Position numbers and translations under genes: made by a program
Part shown: positions 39,002-54,948 of the stretch, in pieces
How the letters are laid out: the number at the start of each line of letters is the position of its first letter
Numbering within the stretch: position 1 is the first letter of the stretch
Assembly: GCF_000002995.4 (NCBI RefSeq)
Contig: NW_025062475.1
Coordinates: 12,370,687-12,434,686, forward strand
Direction of reading: 5' to 3'
Source: Brugia malayi
Lineage: Eukaryota; Nematoda; Chromadorea; Rhabditida; Onchocercidae
DNA length: 64,000 nucleotides
The notes under the pieces: model-generated
What the model was told of the DNA's origin: nothing
What the model saw: only the letters and a program-made list of their open reading frames with translations
Database searches by the model: none

Positions 39002-40536
39002 CTATGACCTCTTAGGGAGGTCAAATGAAGAATTAAGAATTGAACCGACTACAAATCTTCCAGAAGTGAAAACTGATAAGTTAATTAAAATTGATATGTA
39101 ATAAAAAACTGAATAAGTATTTACATTTGAACATAATGTTCCATTCACTTTGTCGAAGTTTTATTATTGCGAAAGTGAATATTTGGTGATTAAATTAATT
39201 TCAAATTAATTCTTGCAAATTAGTATAATATTTTTATTTGCTCATTACATATATTTTATTTACACTTTTGTAACGCCGATCTTATTAAAATCGCACTACA
39301 ATTCACTTTGAACTCATCAAAATTTAAAAAGCTTTTTACATTTCTTGGGGTTAAAGGTCTCAAAGCAAAATATCAGTAAGAATGAAAACGACAAATTGTA
39401 TTTTTTTTACATTCTCCTGAAATTCAATAGAAATCCATAATGTTTTCTAATGCGAAATTGGCAATAAGATTATTTTATTTTCCTTTTTTTAATTTTAACT
39501 TTATTTTCAAAATTTAGATTTCAGATTCAAAATTATTTTGATTATTTTAATTTTATTTTTAGTTTCTAGACTGAATTTGAATTCATACAGCATTTCCATG
39601 TTCATATTTTAACTCAACAATATATTTGTTTTATGAAACGATTTAAAAATGGGATTTATATTGCACATCTCATTTGAAAATTGTTTGCGGTTAAGGTTTT
39701 TTTCTCTCTCGACTATCTCAAGTGGGCGGGATCTCGTGTTCAAAATACCTATCGGCATCGATTTTTGTTCTCTTTTTTACAGGTATGGTCGCATTCTACA
39801 ATTCTTTCGTTTAAAGGTTGAAGTAAAACTGCTGTGTAAGGATGATGAGGTTTTGCGGGATGAAAAATTAAAATTTTTATTTCTAACTTTCTTCAGCCAA
39901 TCAAATCTGCCCTATGAATAGGCATGGCATACTGTAGGGAAATGAAACTGAAAGAAATTTCAGAAATTTATTATATTTCATTTTCTAGTCAATTAACAAT
40001 TTGAATGAGAAAATTCTTTCTCAAAAGCTACGATTGGCTAATATTGGGATTATTGCTTGTAAAGTATATCTTTTATAGAAGCATAATTAGATGCCTCGGA
40101 TTATCTTCCTTCCTGCAAATGTGAGAATGATGTAGGAATTTTCATTTTCACATATTTCTCATTACAATGCTTCAAAAAGGATCATACCTATTCTATTATT
40201 TGCACACTTTTCCTTTCAATAAATAATTTCTTATCATCAGTAAGTATTAGGATGGATTCTTTTAATGACAATTGTGTAACAATTCTATTAATTCTATTCA
40301 CACTTCCGTTTATTTCAATTAACTCATCGAATTGCTTTTTTTGGTTCATTTTCTTGCACCCTGGTGAATTTATTTAGTGTAGATAAGAACTAAATCTATC
40401 ACTTTCTTTCGTATATTTTCCATTGTCAAATTAAATTTTTCATCTGCATATTCACAATTAGTAATTTCTCAACGACCATCCATATACTCCATCACTGTAA
40501 AGGTCAAACAGGGATAATGCTTAATTAACGATTAGA
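39002..40536. repeat. segmental duplication, copy B (partner 27310-28966)
   Basis: This is a direct-orientation copy of 27310-28966, starting within 25 bp of the inner edge of the left palindrome arm and ending about 385 bp before the ATG of the unnamed gene. The interior differs over about 39640-39850, where an open frame (39649-39921) appears; this frame is absent from copy A and has no recognisable domain, so I do not call it a gene. Confidence 0.85.
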
Positions 40537-40920
40537 TGACTAAAGTATCCTTTGCAATGTTCGACAATACGTCATATCATTTCATACTTAATGCATTCAT
40601 TCCATCCTTATTTCGAAGCAAATATTTCAACTACACATTTTCGTATTTTCACTCTTTTGTCTTGCATATATTTCATATGAAGCAGTAAAAAACTGAATTC
40701 TTCAAAATTAAATATTAGTTATTTTTTCTTGACCTTTAATTAGTATAGTAATTTAAATAATTAGTTCACCTTTAACCCCATTGCCGGCATTTTTGAAATC
40801 TTTATTTGTTGTAATTGTGTTGTAACTATATGTTGTAATTTCTTCGGGAAATGAAAGTGCTTTTTTATATTTAAATAAAAACAATGAAAACTGTAAATAT
40901 ATTATTTAGATAGATAAGCC

Positions 40921-43915
40921 ATGGAAGAAATAGGAAATTTCAAAGTGGTTGAAATGCAAGAAACGGAAATATCATCTAAACTTAAAAAGTTACCTAAACC
41001 AATTGGTTATGAACGTGGGCTTTTATTGGCTCAAAGGAATCACAAGGACTCTCCAGGTTTGTTTGTTGTAAAGTTTTTATTTACAACTTTTTCCTTGTTT
41101 ATGATTAAATAATAAATTTTCAGGGTATTCTAAGGAAGACACTGAGCAAAACGCAGAAGTACCACTAGCTGATTCAGAATCCTGGATACCATGGTTGGAT
41201 GATCGATTAGAAAGAGCGGTTGCCGAAGTATTTAATTTTAAACCATTAGGTATTTTTTATTTATAATAGTAATGAATGATTTTTTGCAATTTACAATATT
41301 ATTTTCTCTTGCTTATGATTAAATAAATTTATAACGAATCGTTTGACAGTCATCTGAAATAGCAATAAAAACACCGTTAACTTATTTAGAAGACTTTTGG
41401 ATGTCACTGAGGAATATTGACGTGGAAAATGAAATGACTATAATATTAGGCAATACACAAACTGCTGAGGAAGTGAGTCGCGAATCGGCAGGTATCAATA
41501 ATTAATAAATCAATTATTAACGGTTGTGTTCCAGTGGAAATCATATTGAAACGTAATAATCATTCTTTTAGATTCAACGTCTCCGGATAGATCAGAGAAT
41601 GATAATGATAATGATACGTTGACAACATCCACTCTTGCTGAATCGAACACGATATTATCCGAAACAGAAGCAGCAACAGCTGTAGTTTTATCACAATCAG
41701 GAATTACACAAACTACAACTACCACTTCCGTAGCATTTGAAAGTGAACAAACGGAGCAATCATCTGCGCCGGATCAGATAGTAGCAAGTGTAGCAGCAAA
41801 TAATGCATTAAACAGGCAAGAATATATTATAATTTGTTCCTTGCAAATTATTTGCTGCAAATGAAGGATGATCAATTTAACATTTACAATCAATAATTAT
41901 TAACATATTAACAATAAAAGAATTTCAGGGAAGAATTCATTTGGAATTTGGATGCACCGCCATTTGTACCACACAATTTAATTAATAATCAGTCTTGTCC
42001 AATACTGAATGGAATTCGAACTAGCGATGCACCACTACCGATTTTATCCGCACCTATCGTAAATTCATCGCATCGTCAAAGTTTCACTTCAATCGATCAA
42101 ATTACCTTAGCTATTCAGGTAAACATTTTATATTGTTTTAAGCTAAATAATTAGTTACTCATACTTCATTAATTGAACACTTAATTTCTGTCAATTTCTG
42201 CAAATATTAAACAGTTTAATGTGAAGAATAAAATTTCACGATGACAAATTGATGAACATTATCAATTTTAGAGTCGACCGTCAATTGTGCATGTTAAGCC
42301 ATCACAATCACGAAATTTCCCATTTGTACAAAGAAGTGGAGATGGTATTGTCATGCCAGCTTGTTATAGTGGGCAATTTCAGCAAGTTGGTTCTTTTATG
42401 TAATCAATGCATTATTAAGTTTTTATTTAGTAAAGCTTCTTTATCTAGTAATGAAAAAATCAACGATAAATTTTGTTATATCATCTCTTACCTAAAACAC
42501 AGATGGATCTTGTACGTGAAATATTTTAGACTACGTCAATGACAGCAGCAACAGCAACAACGAGTGGTTCAATTGGAGGAAATGTGGCGATGAGTGGATA
42601 TAATTATTATTCGATGCCAGCTTATTATACAACATCAGTTACACAGGTAAGTCTTGCTAGCTATTATTATTTCATGCATTACTAAGGTTGTGGAAAAGTC
42701 ACCTTACATTTTATTTTACCTCTTACCTGATGGATCTTGTACGTGAAATATTTTAGACTACGTCAATGACAGCAGCAACAGCAACAACGAGTGGTTCAAT
42801 TGGAGGAAATGTGGCGATGAGTGGATATAATTATTATTCGATGCCAGCTTATTATACAACATCAGTTACACAGGTAAGTCTTGCTAGCTATTATTATTTC
42901 ATGCATTACTAAGATTATGGAAAAGTCACCTTACATTTTGTTTTACCTCTTACCTGATGGATCTCGTACGTGAAATATTTTAGACTACGCCAGCAGCAAC
43001 AACGAGTGATTCAATTGGAGGAAATGCGGCGATGAGTGGATATAATTATTATTCGATGCCAGTTTATTATGTAGCATCAGTTGCACAGGTAACTATTGTA
43101 AGCTATTGTAATTTTTTCTTTTCTGGTAGTTATTGTTATTTTGTGCATTACTAGAGCTCTCGCCATGCCATATTTTTATTGCTAAGTCTACATTACGTGT
43201 AGTAGTATTGAAAAATTGCAACATATTATATTTGTATTATAATATTTTCCATTCATTTCCGTTTTCCAGACGATGCTATATAATCAAGCAGGAACGATAT
43301 ACGGTGCAAGTGGAAACATTGAACAACCAAGTGGATACGGTATTCCGATGTCTGGTTATTATCAAATGCTGGTATGTTTTTCATCTACTGTAAATAAATA
43401 TGCTTATATTGTCTGAAATTTCAATTCTCAACTATTACTTCGTCATACTTTTATTTTTTCATACACTTAATCATTTTTATTTCATATATTTAGCGATTTA
43501 ATCTTTGAAATAAATGTGACATTACAGAAACAATTAATTTCATTGTTTTTTTTTTTTTCAAACGAAGGAAATTTATACATTAAATATGTATATATATTGT
43601 AGCAGGATCGGTCCACTGTAAATACACAATATGGCTCTGGTATGTTTTATGGTCAACAACCAGTTGTTTATCCATCTGTTGCACAAGCAACTGCATATTC
43701 TTCATTCCCACGAACTCATGAACAGGTGAGGATTTTCTCTTGTTCGTTATGATGACCTTACGTAAACTTCACTTCCGTTTTCTATGAACTTTGTTCTTTC
43801 CTTTGAACATTGTTGTTCTTAGATGTCAATCTGGTCTGTTTGGAATGAATGGTACAGTCAGTCAAGAAGTTATGTTTTACACAACAATGATGAATATCCA
43901 CCTCATCAAACATAA
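40921..43915 (+). CDS. unrecognised Tyr/Gln/Ser/Thr-rich protein with tandemly duplicated exons
   Basis: A 12-exon gene of 522 aa, in phase throughout: 40921-41056, 41124-41249, 41390-41491, 41572-41815, 41929-42118, 42272-42385, 42530-42646, 42757-42873, 42984-43088, 43270-43371, 43603-43725, 43823-43915. The N-terminus (MEEIGNFKVVEMQ) is charged and has no signal peptide. Residues 30-36 (YERGLLL) fit the YxxxxL-hydrophobic eIF4E-binding consensus. A Thr/Ser/Glu-rich linker follows. The C-terminal half is low-complexity and tyrosine-rich, including two identical 39-residue repeats (core GGNVAMSGYNYYSMPAYY) and a 35-residue variant. Exon 4 ends with a GC donor (AG|GCAAGA). A cytoplasmic RNA-granule or translation-regulator role is only an inference; I do not recognise the family. 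Residues 134-138 fall in the Asp/Asn-rich part of exon 4. Confidence 0.75.
41816..41928 (+). other. GC-AG intron
   Basis: The intron between exons 4 and 5 starts GCAAGA after AACAG and ends AATTTCAG. The exons are in phase only with this GC donor; reading through reaches a stop 16 codons later. GC-AG introns with AG|GCAAG are a known minor class processed by the major spliceosome. Confidence 0.7.
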
Positions 43916-45232
43916 GTCGCTGATATTCGTGATTAACTTTTTTCTATGGAATCTCAATTTTTAATGCTACAGTCAGTCAACAAATCAAATTTTATACAGT
44001 AGGGATGAATATTCGACTTATCAAACAAATTTTTTCAATAATCTCTCAATTCCTTTCTTTCTTTCTTTGTTTCTTTTTTTTTTTTTTTTTATCTATAAAA
44101 GTGGCAGCATTACTTGAATTTATCGATGTTTATATATGATCTTGATTGTATTTTTTATTGTTTTTGGATATGTGCGCAAAATTTGCACATAATTCACTAC
44201 TATTTATTGTTTGTTGTTTATTATTTTTTTTTTCACGTGTACAATCGGGAACTGTACTATATTTTTCCACTGTTGCACTACTTTATTTATACTTGTATTT
44301 ATTGACTTTATTTATACCTATATTTACTGCCGCTTAATGACTCATCATTTGCAATACATATTCAACATGTCGGTAAAGGATCTCGAAAGAAAATATAATT
44401 GTTTTTCACTACTTTATTACCTTATACTTGTATTTATTGATTGTACTACATTGATCTTTTTACAAATGAAGTTGCTGCCATTTAATCACTCGTTTGCAAT
44501 ACATATATTCGGTATATCGGAATAAAAAAAATAGCGAATGTTGGAGGTGGTGCAGGGGAACTTTCATTCTCTCCAATTTTTGGGGATCAAAAGATCGGGA
44601 TTGGAATTGTCATATAATCCTCATGTTCCATACCACCTCATACTGAAACTACGTCCAGTATGCAACGGAATCTATAAAAGATTTAGACTTTATAAAGATT
44701 TAGATATCTATAGAATACTATTTATAGGAAACCTTTCAGAGCATCATACCACTTATTATTTTGTAATATTTTACAAATTGCAATTTGTTTTTTCATTATT
44801 CAAACATCATGTTCACTACGATACAGTCACTGATGATATCTAATACTTATTAGAAATGTTTGTTACCTCAAATCTAACAGATCTCTCCTGATTCAATTGC
44901 AAATTATCACGCAGAAGTAATCATATTTCGACAACTAAGAAAGATCCTTGCTGTTGTAGTTCATCTTTAAGAGAATTGCAAAATGTTCTCTTTGAAAGAG
45001 AAATATTAATGGGTTTAATTATTGCATTAGAACAGCTCTGGTGGATGTTAGTTTAATTCATATTAAAATTTGAATTATTAATATCGAAAAGAAACAGAAT
45101 CATTTTTCCCAGTAAATAACTCTTTTGATCTTAGTTAAATCAATAGATGAAAGAAGCAAACAGTAAAAGAAGCTAAGAATGGAGGTGAATTGTATGTCCT
45201 TCCGCATCAAAAATTTTCCCTCTTTCCCTTTC
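42042..45232. repeat. right arm of the large inverted repeat (partner 35530-38978)
   Basis: This arm holds the intact end of exon 5 through exon 12 of the unnamed gene and about 1.3 kb of 3' flank. The flank includes long low-complexity open frames (for example 44211-44525) that also occur, inverted, at 36248-36559. The homology to the left arm stops at about 45232, near the sequence corresponding to 35530. Confidence 0.92.
42524..43088 (+). repeat. 227-bp tandem exon-plus-intron repeat, 2.5 to 3 units
   Basis: The acceptor TTTTAG recurs at 42524, 42751 and 42978, giving a period of 227 bp. The first two exons (117 bp) are identical; their following introns differ at about four bases. The third exon is shorter (105 bp) and diverged. 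The unit length is a multiple of three in exon length and flanked by phase-0 introns, so copies can be added or lost without frameshift. The inverted arm carries four units. Confidence 0.92.
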
Positions 45233-45505
45233 TCCACAATGTTGAAAATGCACAATAATTTGATCAGATTAAAGAAGCAGTTCTGATGCCATTCCGGGAC
45301 TGGTATTCAGTAAGCTATTCCGATTGACAGGAAAAGAAAAGTCTCAAGGAACAACAATCGTAGAAAACAGTGAGAATTGTGATTTCTTCTCCAATAAATG
45401 TTACACTCTACCACAAATTACTTCAGTCTGTTGTACGAAATAATTTCCGAGAAATTTTCTCTGATTGTCACACACAATGATCACATTAAACCATTGTTTT
45501 TTTTT
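45233..45505 (-). repeat. inverted fragment of trehalase intron 4
   Basis: The segment from TTGAAAATGCACAATAATTT to ACCATTG is the reverse complement, with scattered substitutions, of about 33041-32785. That source lies in the intron between trehalase exons 4 and 5. The join with the palindrome arm lies at the position matching the acceptor of trehalase exon 5, and the other end lies at a poly(T)/poly(A) run. Relative to the left side, about 2.5 kb of trehalase (33042-35530) is missing here. Confidence 0.85.
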
Positions 45506-46345
45506 TTGTCGAAATATGATTACTTCTGCGTGATAATTTGCAATTGAATCAGGAGAGATCTGTTAGATTTGAGGTTACAAACATTTCTAATAAGTATTAG
45601 ATATCATCGACTGTATCATAGCGAACATGATGTTTGAATAATGAAAAAACAAATTGCAATTTGTAAAATAATAAGTGGTATGATTCTCTGAAAGGTTTCC
45701 TATAGATATCAAAGTCTAAATCTTTTATAGATTCCGTTGCATACTGGACGTAGTTTCAGTATGAGGTGGTATGGAACAAAAGGATTATATGACAATTCCA
45801 ATCCCGATCTTTTGATCTCCAAAAACTCAAAGGATGGAGAGAATGAAAGTTCCCCTGCACCACCTCCAACATTCGCTATTTTTTTTATTCCGACATACCG
45901 AATATGTATTGCAAACGAGTGATTAAGTGGCAGCAACTTCATTTGTAAAAAGATCAATGTAATACAATCAATAAATACAAGTATAAGGTAATAAAGTAGT
46001 GAAAAACAATTATATTTTCTTTCGAGATCCTTTACCGACATGTTGAATATGTATTGCAAATGATGAGTTATTAAGCGGCAGTAAATATAAGTATAATTAA
46101 AGTCAATAAATACAAGTATAAATAAAGTAGTGCAACAGTGGAAAAATATAGTACAGTTCCCGATTGTACACGTGAAAAAGAAAATATATATATATATAAG
46201 CATCAAACAATAAACAGTAGTGAATTATGTGCAAATTTTGCGCACATATCCAAAAACAATAAAAAATACAATCAAGATCATATATAAACATCGATAAATT
46301 CAAGTAATGCTGCCACTTTTATAGATGAAAAAACAAAAAAAAAAA
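45506..46345. repeat. second copy of the arm 3' flank, same orientation as the left arm
   Basis: From GTCGAAATATGATTACTTCT onward this follows about 35832-36690 in direct orientation, so it is inverted relative to the neighbouring right arm. The 165-codon open frame at 45709-46206 (minus) is the same low-complexity frame seen in the other copies, and I do not treat it as a gene. Confidence 0.85.
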
Positions 46346-46352
46346 AAAAGAA

Positions 46353-46765
46353 AGTACTATATTTTTCCACTGTTGCACTACTTTATTTATACTTGTATTT
46401 ATTGACTTTATTTATACCTATATTTACTGCCGCTTAATAACTCATCATTTGCAATACATATTCAACATGTCGGTAAAGGATCTCGAAAGAAAATATAATT
46501 GTTTTTCACTACTTTATTACCTTATACTTGTATTTATTGATTGTACTACATTGATCTTTTTACAAATGAAGTTGCTGCCACTTAATCACTCGTTTGCAAT
46601 ACATATTCGGTATGTCGGAATAAAAAAAATAACGAATGTTGGAGGTGGTGCAGGTGAACTTCCATTCTCTCCATCCTTTGAATTTTTGGGGATCAAAAGA
46701 TCGGGATTGGAATTGTCATATAATCCTTTTGTTCCATACCACCTCATACTGAAACTATGTCCGTT
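46353..46765. repeat. fourth, inverted partial copy of the arm 3' flank
   Basis: The reverse complement of about 36520-36115 (and of about 46155-45745), it forms a small fold-back with the preceding copy across a roughly 200-bp spacer. Homology ends at GAAACTATGTCC. Confidence 0.85.
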
Positions 46766-46950
46766 ATGAAATTTTTGGCTTCCATATCATCTTGAATAGA
46801 CCACATTCGTTTTGGGTTACCAGAAATTCTGAAATGATTGATTGTAAGTTGGAATATATTTTTTGTTTTAAACATATTCAGTTTAATTAGGCATCCTATA
46901 TAATATAAATGAGTAATGGATTACCGAATCTAATACACTGATACAGGAAT

Positions 46951-47488
46951 AAATATTCCAGTAGGGAAGTATTGTCGGACTTTTGCCTATGCTTGAGTGC
47001 ATATGCAAGCATCATTTTAAAAAGGAATTTCAGTGCGATACCGCATTCATCGGAAATAAAACTACTAATTTTTGTTTTGAAAGACGAAATAGCATTAATT
47101 CGTAAGGGTACGGGTTGTTCTGTCGTGCAAAAGATATCTGCATTCATTGAAACAATCATGCTATATTCTTCTGAAAAGTTATCCTAAATTTCTCGCACAA
47201 ACTGAATTTCTTTCACATGTACAGCAAAGGAGCTATTTTCAGCATGTGTTTGTTTATAGTTTATTATCATTACTTGTTATATGCCATAAAATTTTCACTC
47301 AAATCATGACTTCTTAACTTGATTGAAGTCGTTCATTAACTTGTGTTGTGATGCTTTGAATTCTTTCTTTTAGGAATATTTTAATTACGATGTCAACGCA
47401 AGGGCAAATGCTATTATATCCAAAGCCTCTGTTTTCATGTTATGTTATCAATCCGCTGGCAGATAACATTTTCAAACTCAGGAAATAA
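46951..47488 (+). CDS. candidate gene fragment next to the duplication edge, unrecognised
   Basis: An exon-like open segment after a GATACAG acceptor (about 46949) runs to 47178 and contains SDFCLCLSAYASIILKRNF and KGTGCSVVQKISAFIETIML. It ends at a possible donor (AA|GTTATC, phase 2). A second exon after CTTTTAG (about 47373) continues in phase with ITMSTQGQMLLYPKPLF and stops with TAA at 47486-47488. The composition is protein-like and uninterrupted, but I cannot name a family. No start exon is visible between it and the repeat boundary at 46765, so it may be the 3' end of a gene cut by the rearrangement, or a pseudogene. Confidence 0.35.
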
Positions 47489-48314
47489 TCATTGCTCACC
47501 ATTTCCGAACTAGTTAAAAGCTTAGTTACTTCCCTTCTTAGAAAGTCGTAAGATTTTCATTCCGATCTCTCCAAGATTCCTATCTTGCATCTGAATATTA
47601 CTCCCTTTAAATATACCATAAATTAAATGTGATGTGATGGCTAAGGAAGACGAGTGGTAGCAGAAACGATGACAGTTAAGTGAATACAAAAGCAACAAAA
47701 CATCTTCCTATTCAACATCACTCTGCATAATTAAGGAAATAAGTACACAAAAGCATTCTGACACACGGGAAAAGCTTCAATCAATAATGAAAAAGTTCAA
47801 AAAATAAAAAAAAAATAATAATACTTACTCGTATTTAATTACATATATCGAAAGGGATGCAATAAATATCCGTTCCGGACGAAAGATAATAATTTTAACT
47901 GAGATATAAACATTCTGCAAAACCACGCTGGAACCTGCTTTTAAATTAGGTCCAATTTCAACGTAATAAGCATGTTATTATTTCAAGCCATGCAAATGCA
48001 ATGCATGAAGCGAAGAGAAAAATAAATAAGCAATTGGAGATTTCAGGCCTTTTAGGCTCAAGGCTCTTCCTTTGGCCTCATATCCCTCTCGGGAACAATC
48101 TCCATTTAAATAGGAAACCAAATCAGCAGAAACCAGCCGATGACTGTTTCGCTGAATAACTTTGACATTGTCTGCATAGTTTGAAGCATGGAGGATTATT
48201 TGTGAGGGGGATGTGGGCTTTGGTCCTTACATGTGAGTGACAAGGTGAGGGGTTGCTTTTATAAGTCACCTGAAGGATTCATTGAAGGCGTGCTTGAATA
48301 CTGTTGCAGGCGCT
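47489..48314. other. intergenic DNA upstream of the NVL-type ATPase
   Basis: No exon is supported. The last 100 bases are less AT-rich, and the stretch ends in CTGTTGCAG (48301-48309), a likely trans-splice acceptor for the next gene. Confidence 0.5.
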
Positions 48315-52954
<4,640 letters not shown>

Positions 52955-53188
52955 GTTTATGTGTAAAACACATTATAAGTGTATGGTTAAATTAAGTAAA
53001 GCCGTTCAAGAATGCGAAGTGAACTGATCGAATTGTTTTCCGCAAAATATTTCTGCGCGTTTTAGTGGGAACGGACGTTTTAGTGGAAATGCCTTACAGA
53101 TTTTGCAAATTTGTTTCTAATTATTGTTTTAGCAGATCTTGGAATTTGGGATTCATATGTGATATACGGCTTTATAATCTGCTCTAAA

Positions 53189-53190
<2 letters not shown>

Positions 53191-53224
<34 letters not shown>
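53191..53224. repeat. (TA)n microsatellite
   Basis: About 16 uninterrupted TA dinucleotides lie roughly 240 bases after the stop codon of the ATPase gene. Confidence 0.95.
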
Positions 53225-53226
<2 letters not shown>

Positions 53227-54870
53227 AAAGAAAAAAAAAATGAAAAGATGCTAAAAGCTAAAAGGTTATAAAGCATGAACCTCAAATGTTCAACTTTCAA
53301 CAGTGAATTGACGGCAACATTAACTATTCTGTGACCGATTTCGACATGCTCACTGCAACACAGTCCTTTAAATTCCCACATTTAATTTTCTTACTACTCG
53401 ACCATTTGTAAAAAAAAGAAAAGAAAAAAAAGAATTTAATTTTTTGTTATATAACCCGAAAGCCGGACAGGCTGATCTCTATGGTACAATTTGGTATCAG
53501 CGGTGGATATGTTTATATGAATCCATGTGTGACAAATCTAGTTTATTAAGAGAAATTAAAAAACTGATAACAAGTGGTCTTATAGAACGTCATCGCCTGC
53601 AGAGGGAGAAGTTATTGGATGGGGAATTTTTTTATAATCATTTAAGAAATGTTCCAAATCTTATACATTTAAACATATTTTGATCTCCTCTTTTTGCGTC
53701 ATGTCATCTATTTTAAAATATTCCAAAATGGTACTTTCAGAAATCATCAGGACAAAAGACCTGTGAGCAATTCTTCCAAATGCGACGAACAATAGATTTT
53801 ATGTTAATGTCTTAAAACATTTTGTATCCTTGTAGTCTGCTATTTGTGACTCCCGTGAAGGGTATATGTTAACTCTGAACAGTTATTTGTGATTAAGATT
53901 AAGTGAGGCTGAACGCTTATCATCCAAAATATTGCTAACCATTTTCGATAAGGCAGTCTCTGATTTATGCTTTGTTTAAAGTTCATTCATAAATATGCAG
54001 TTAGGGGTGATATGTTCATTCTTCATTTATCAGTAAATGATTTGGACTGATTAGGTGGTTCGAGTCTACTTCATTTTTAGTTCCTCATACTTTTCAAAAA
54101 TTTAAGCTTTGTGGTGCTTTTAATCGTAAATTCATTCATAATTAACTTGAATTAATGTAATGCTATTGTAAAATATTACAACAAGCTATTCAGTATATAA
54201 CATTTTATAATTAGTAGAGTTTTTCATTTTATTTAATACTATGCTGAACGTTTAGACAGCGATCCCCAAGACAGACATTTGTTATACCATCGACATATCG
54301 CACCTTTTTTTTCTTTTTGTTTAATGTATTTTGTGACTCATTTATTTGAAAGTTTTAGCAAGAATATCTCAATAAAACTGAAACTATTCAATTGATGTCA
54401 GTAAATTCAAATCAGAAAGATTAAATATATTATTAAGTTTAGAAGGATGTAATTTTTGCAGTTTTAGAACTTATTGTTATTGTAAAAAAAAAAAAAACTT
54501 CCATTTTATTGTCTAATATTTAATGTGTTTACATGTTTCAAAAAAAAGAAAAAAAAAAGAAAAAACCATAACATAATAAGTATAAATTAATTGAATTTTC
54601 CTTCAATTTGTTAAATGACAATTTGCAAAAATGACTACTATAAAATTTTATTTTCAAATTATTGATTTCCCTCAATTTATTAGAATAACAATTTAACAAA
54701 TTTTGAGGACAAACACTGAATAATACTTACTGATGAATGTTTACCGAATGGATGTTGATGTCACATAGTTCTCGAAAGACTAATCCCTTCACGGTCATTG
54801 CCGATAATTCTTGAAGGAAGAAAGCACCTCTTGTGTATTTCACTCTTTGCATACCTGTTTCAAGAGGATA

Positions 54871-54948
54871 CAATCGAGGTGTTCATCAGTTACTACCAAT
54901 CGAGGTGTTTGTCAGTTACTACCAATCGAGGTGTTTATCAGTTACTAC
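54871..54948. repeat. 26-bp tandem repeat, three copies
   Basis: The unit CAATCGAGGTGTTCATCAGT plus TACTAC is repeated three times with single-base changes (TTCATC, TTTGTC, TTTATC). Confidence 0.9.

Noticed and set aside
39649..39921. 90-codon open frame in the segmental duplication
   Set aside because: The matching region of copy A does not preserve it, the composition is low in recognisable pattern, and no splice or family support was found.
45709..46206. 165-codon open frame (minus) and its relatives at 36248-36559, 44211-44525 and 46449-46769
   Set aside because: They are Phe/Tyr/Leu/Ile-rich translations of AT-rich repeat DNA in the duplicated arm flanks, with no domain, and the frames differ between copies through indels.
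53453..53683. Protein-like open segment downstream of the ATPase gene
   Set aside because: It has no ATG at the start and no convincing partner exon; noted in the intergenic entry but not called as a gene.
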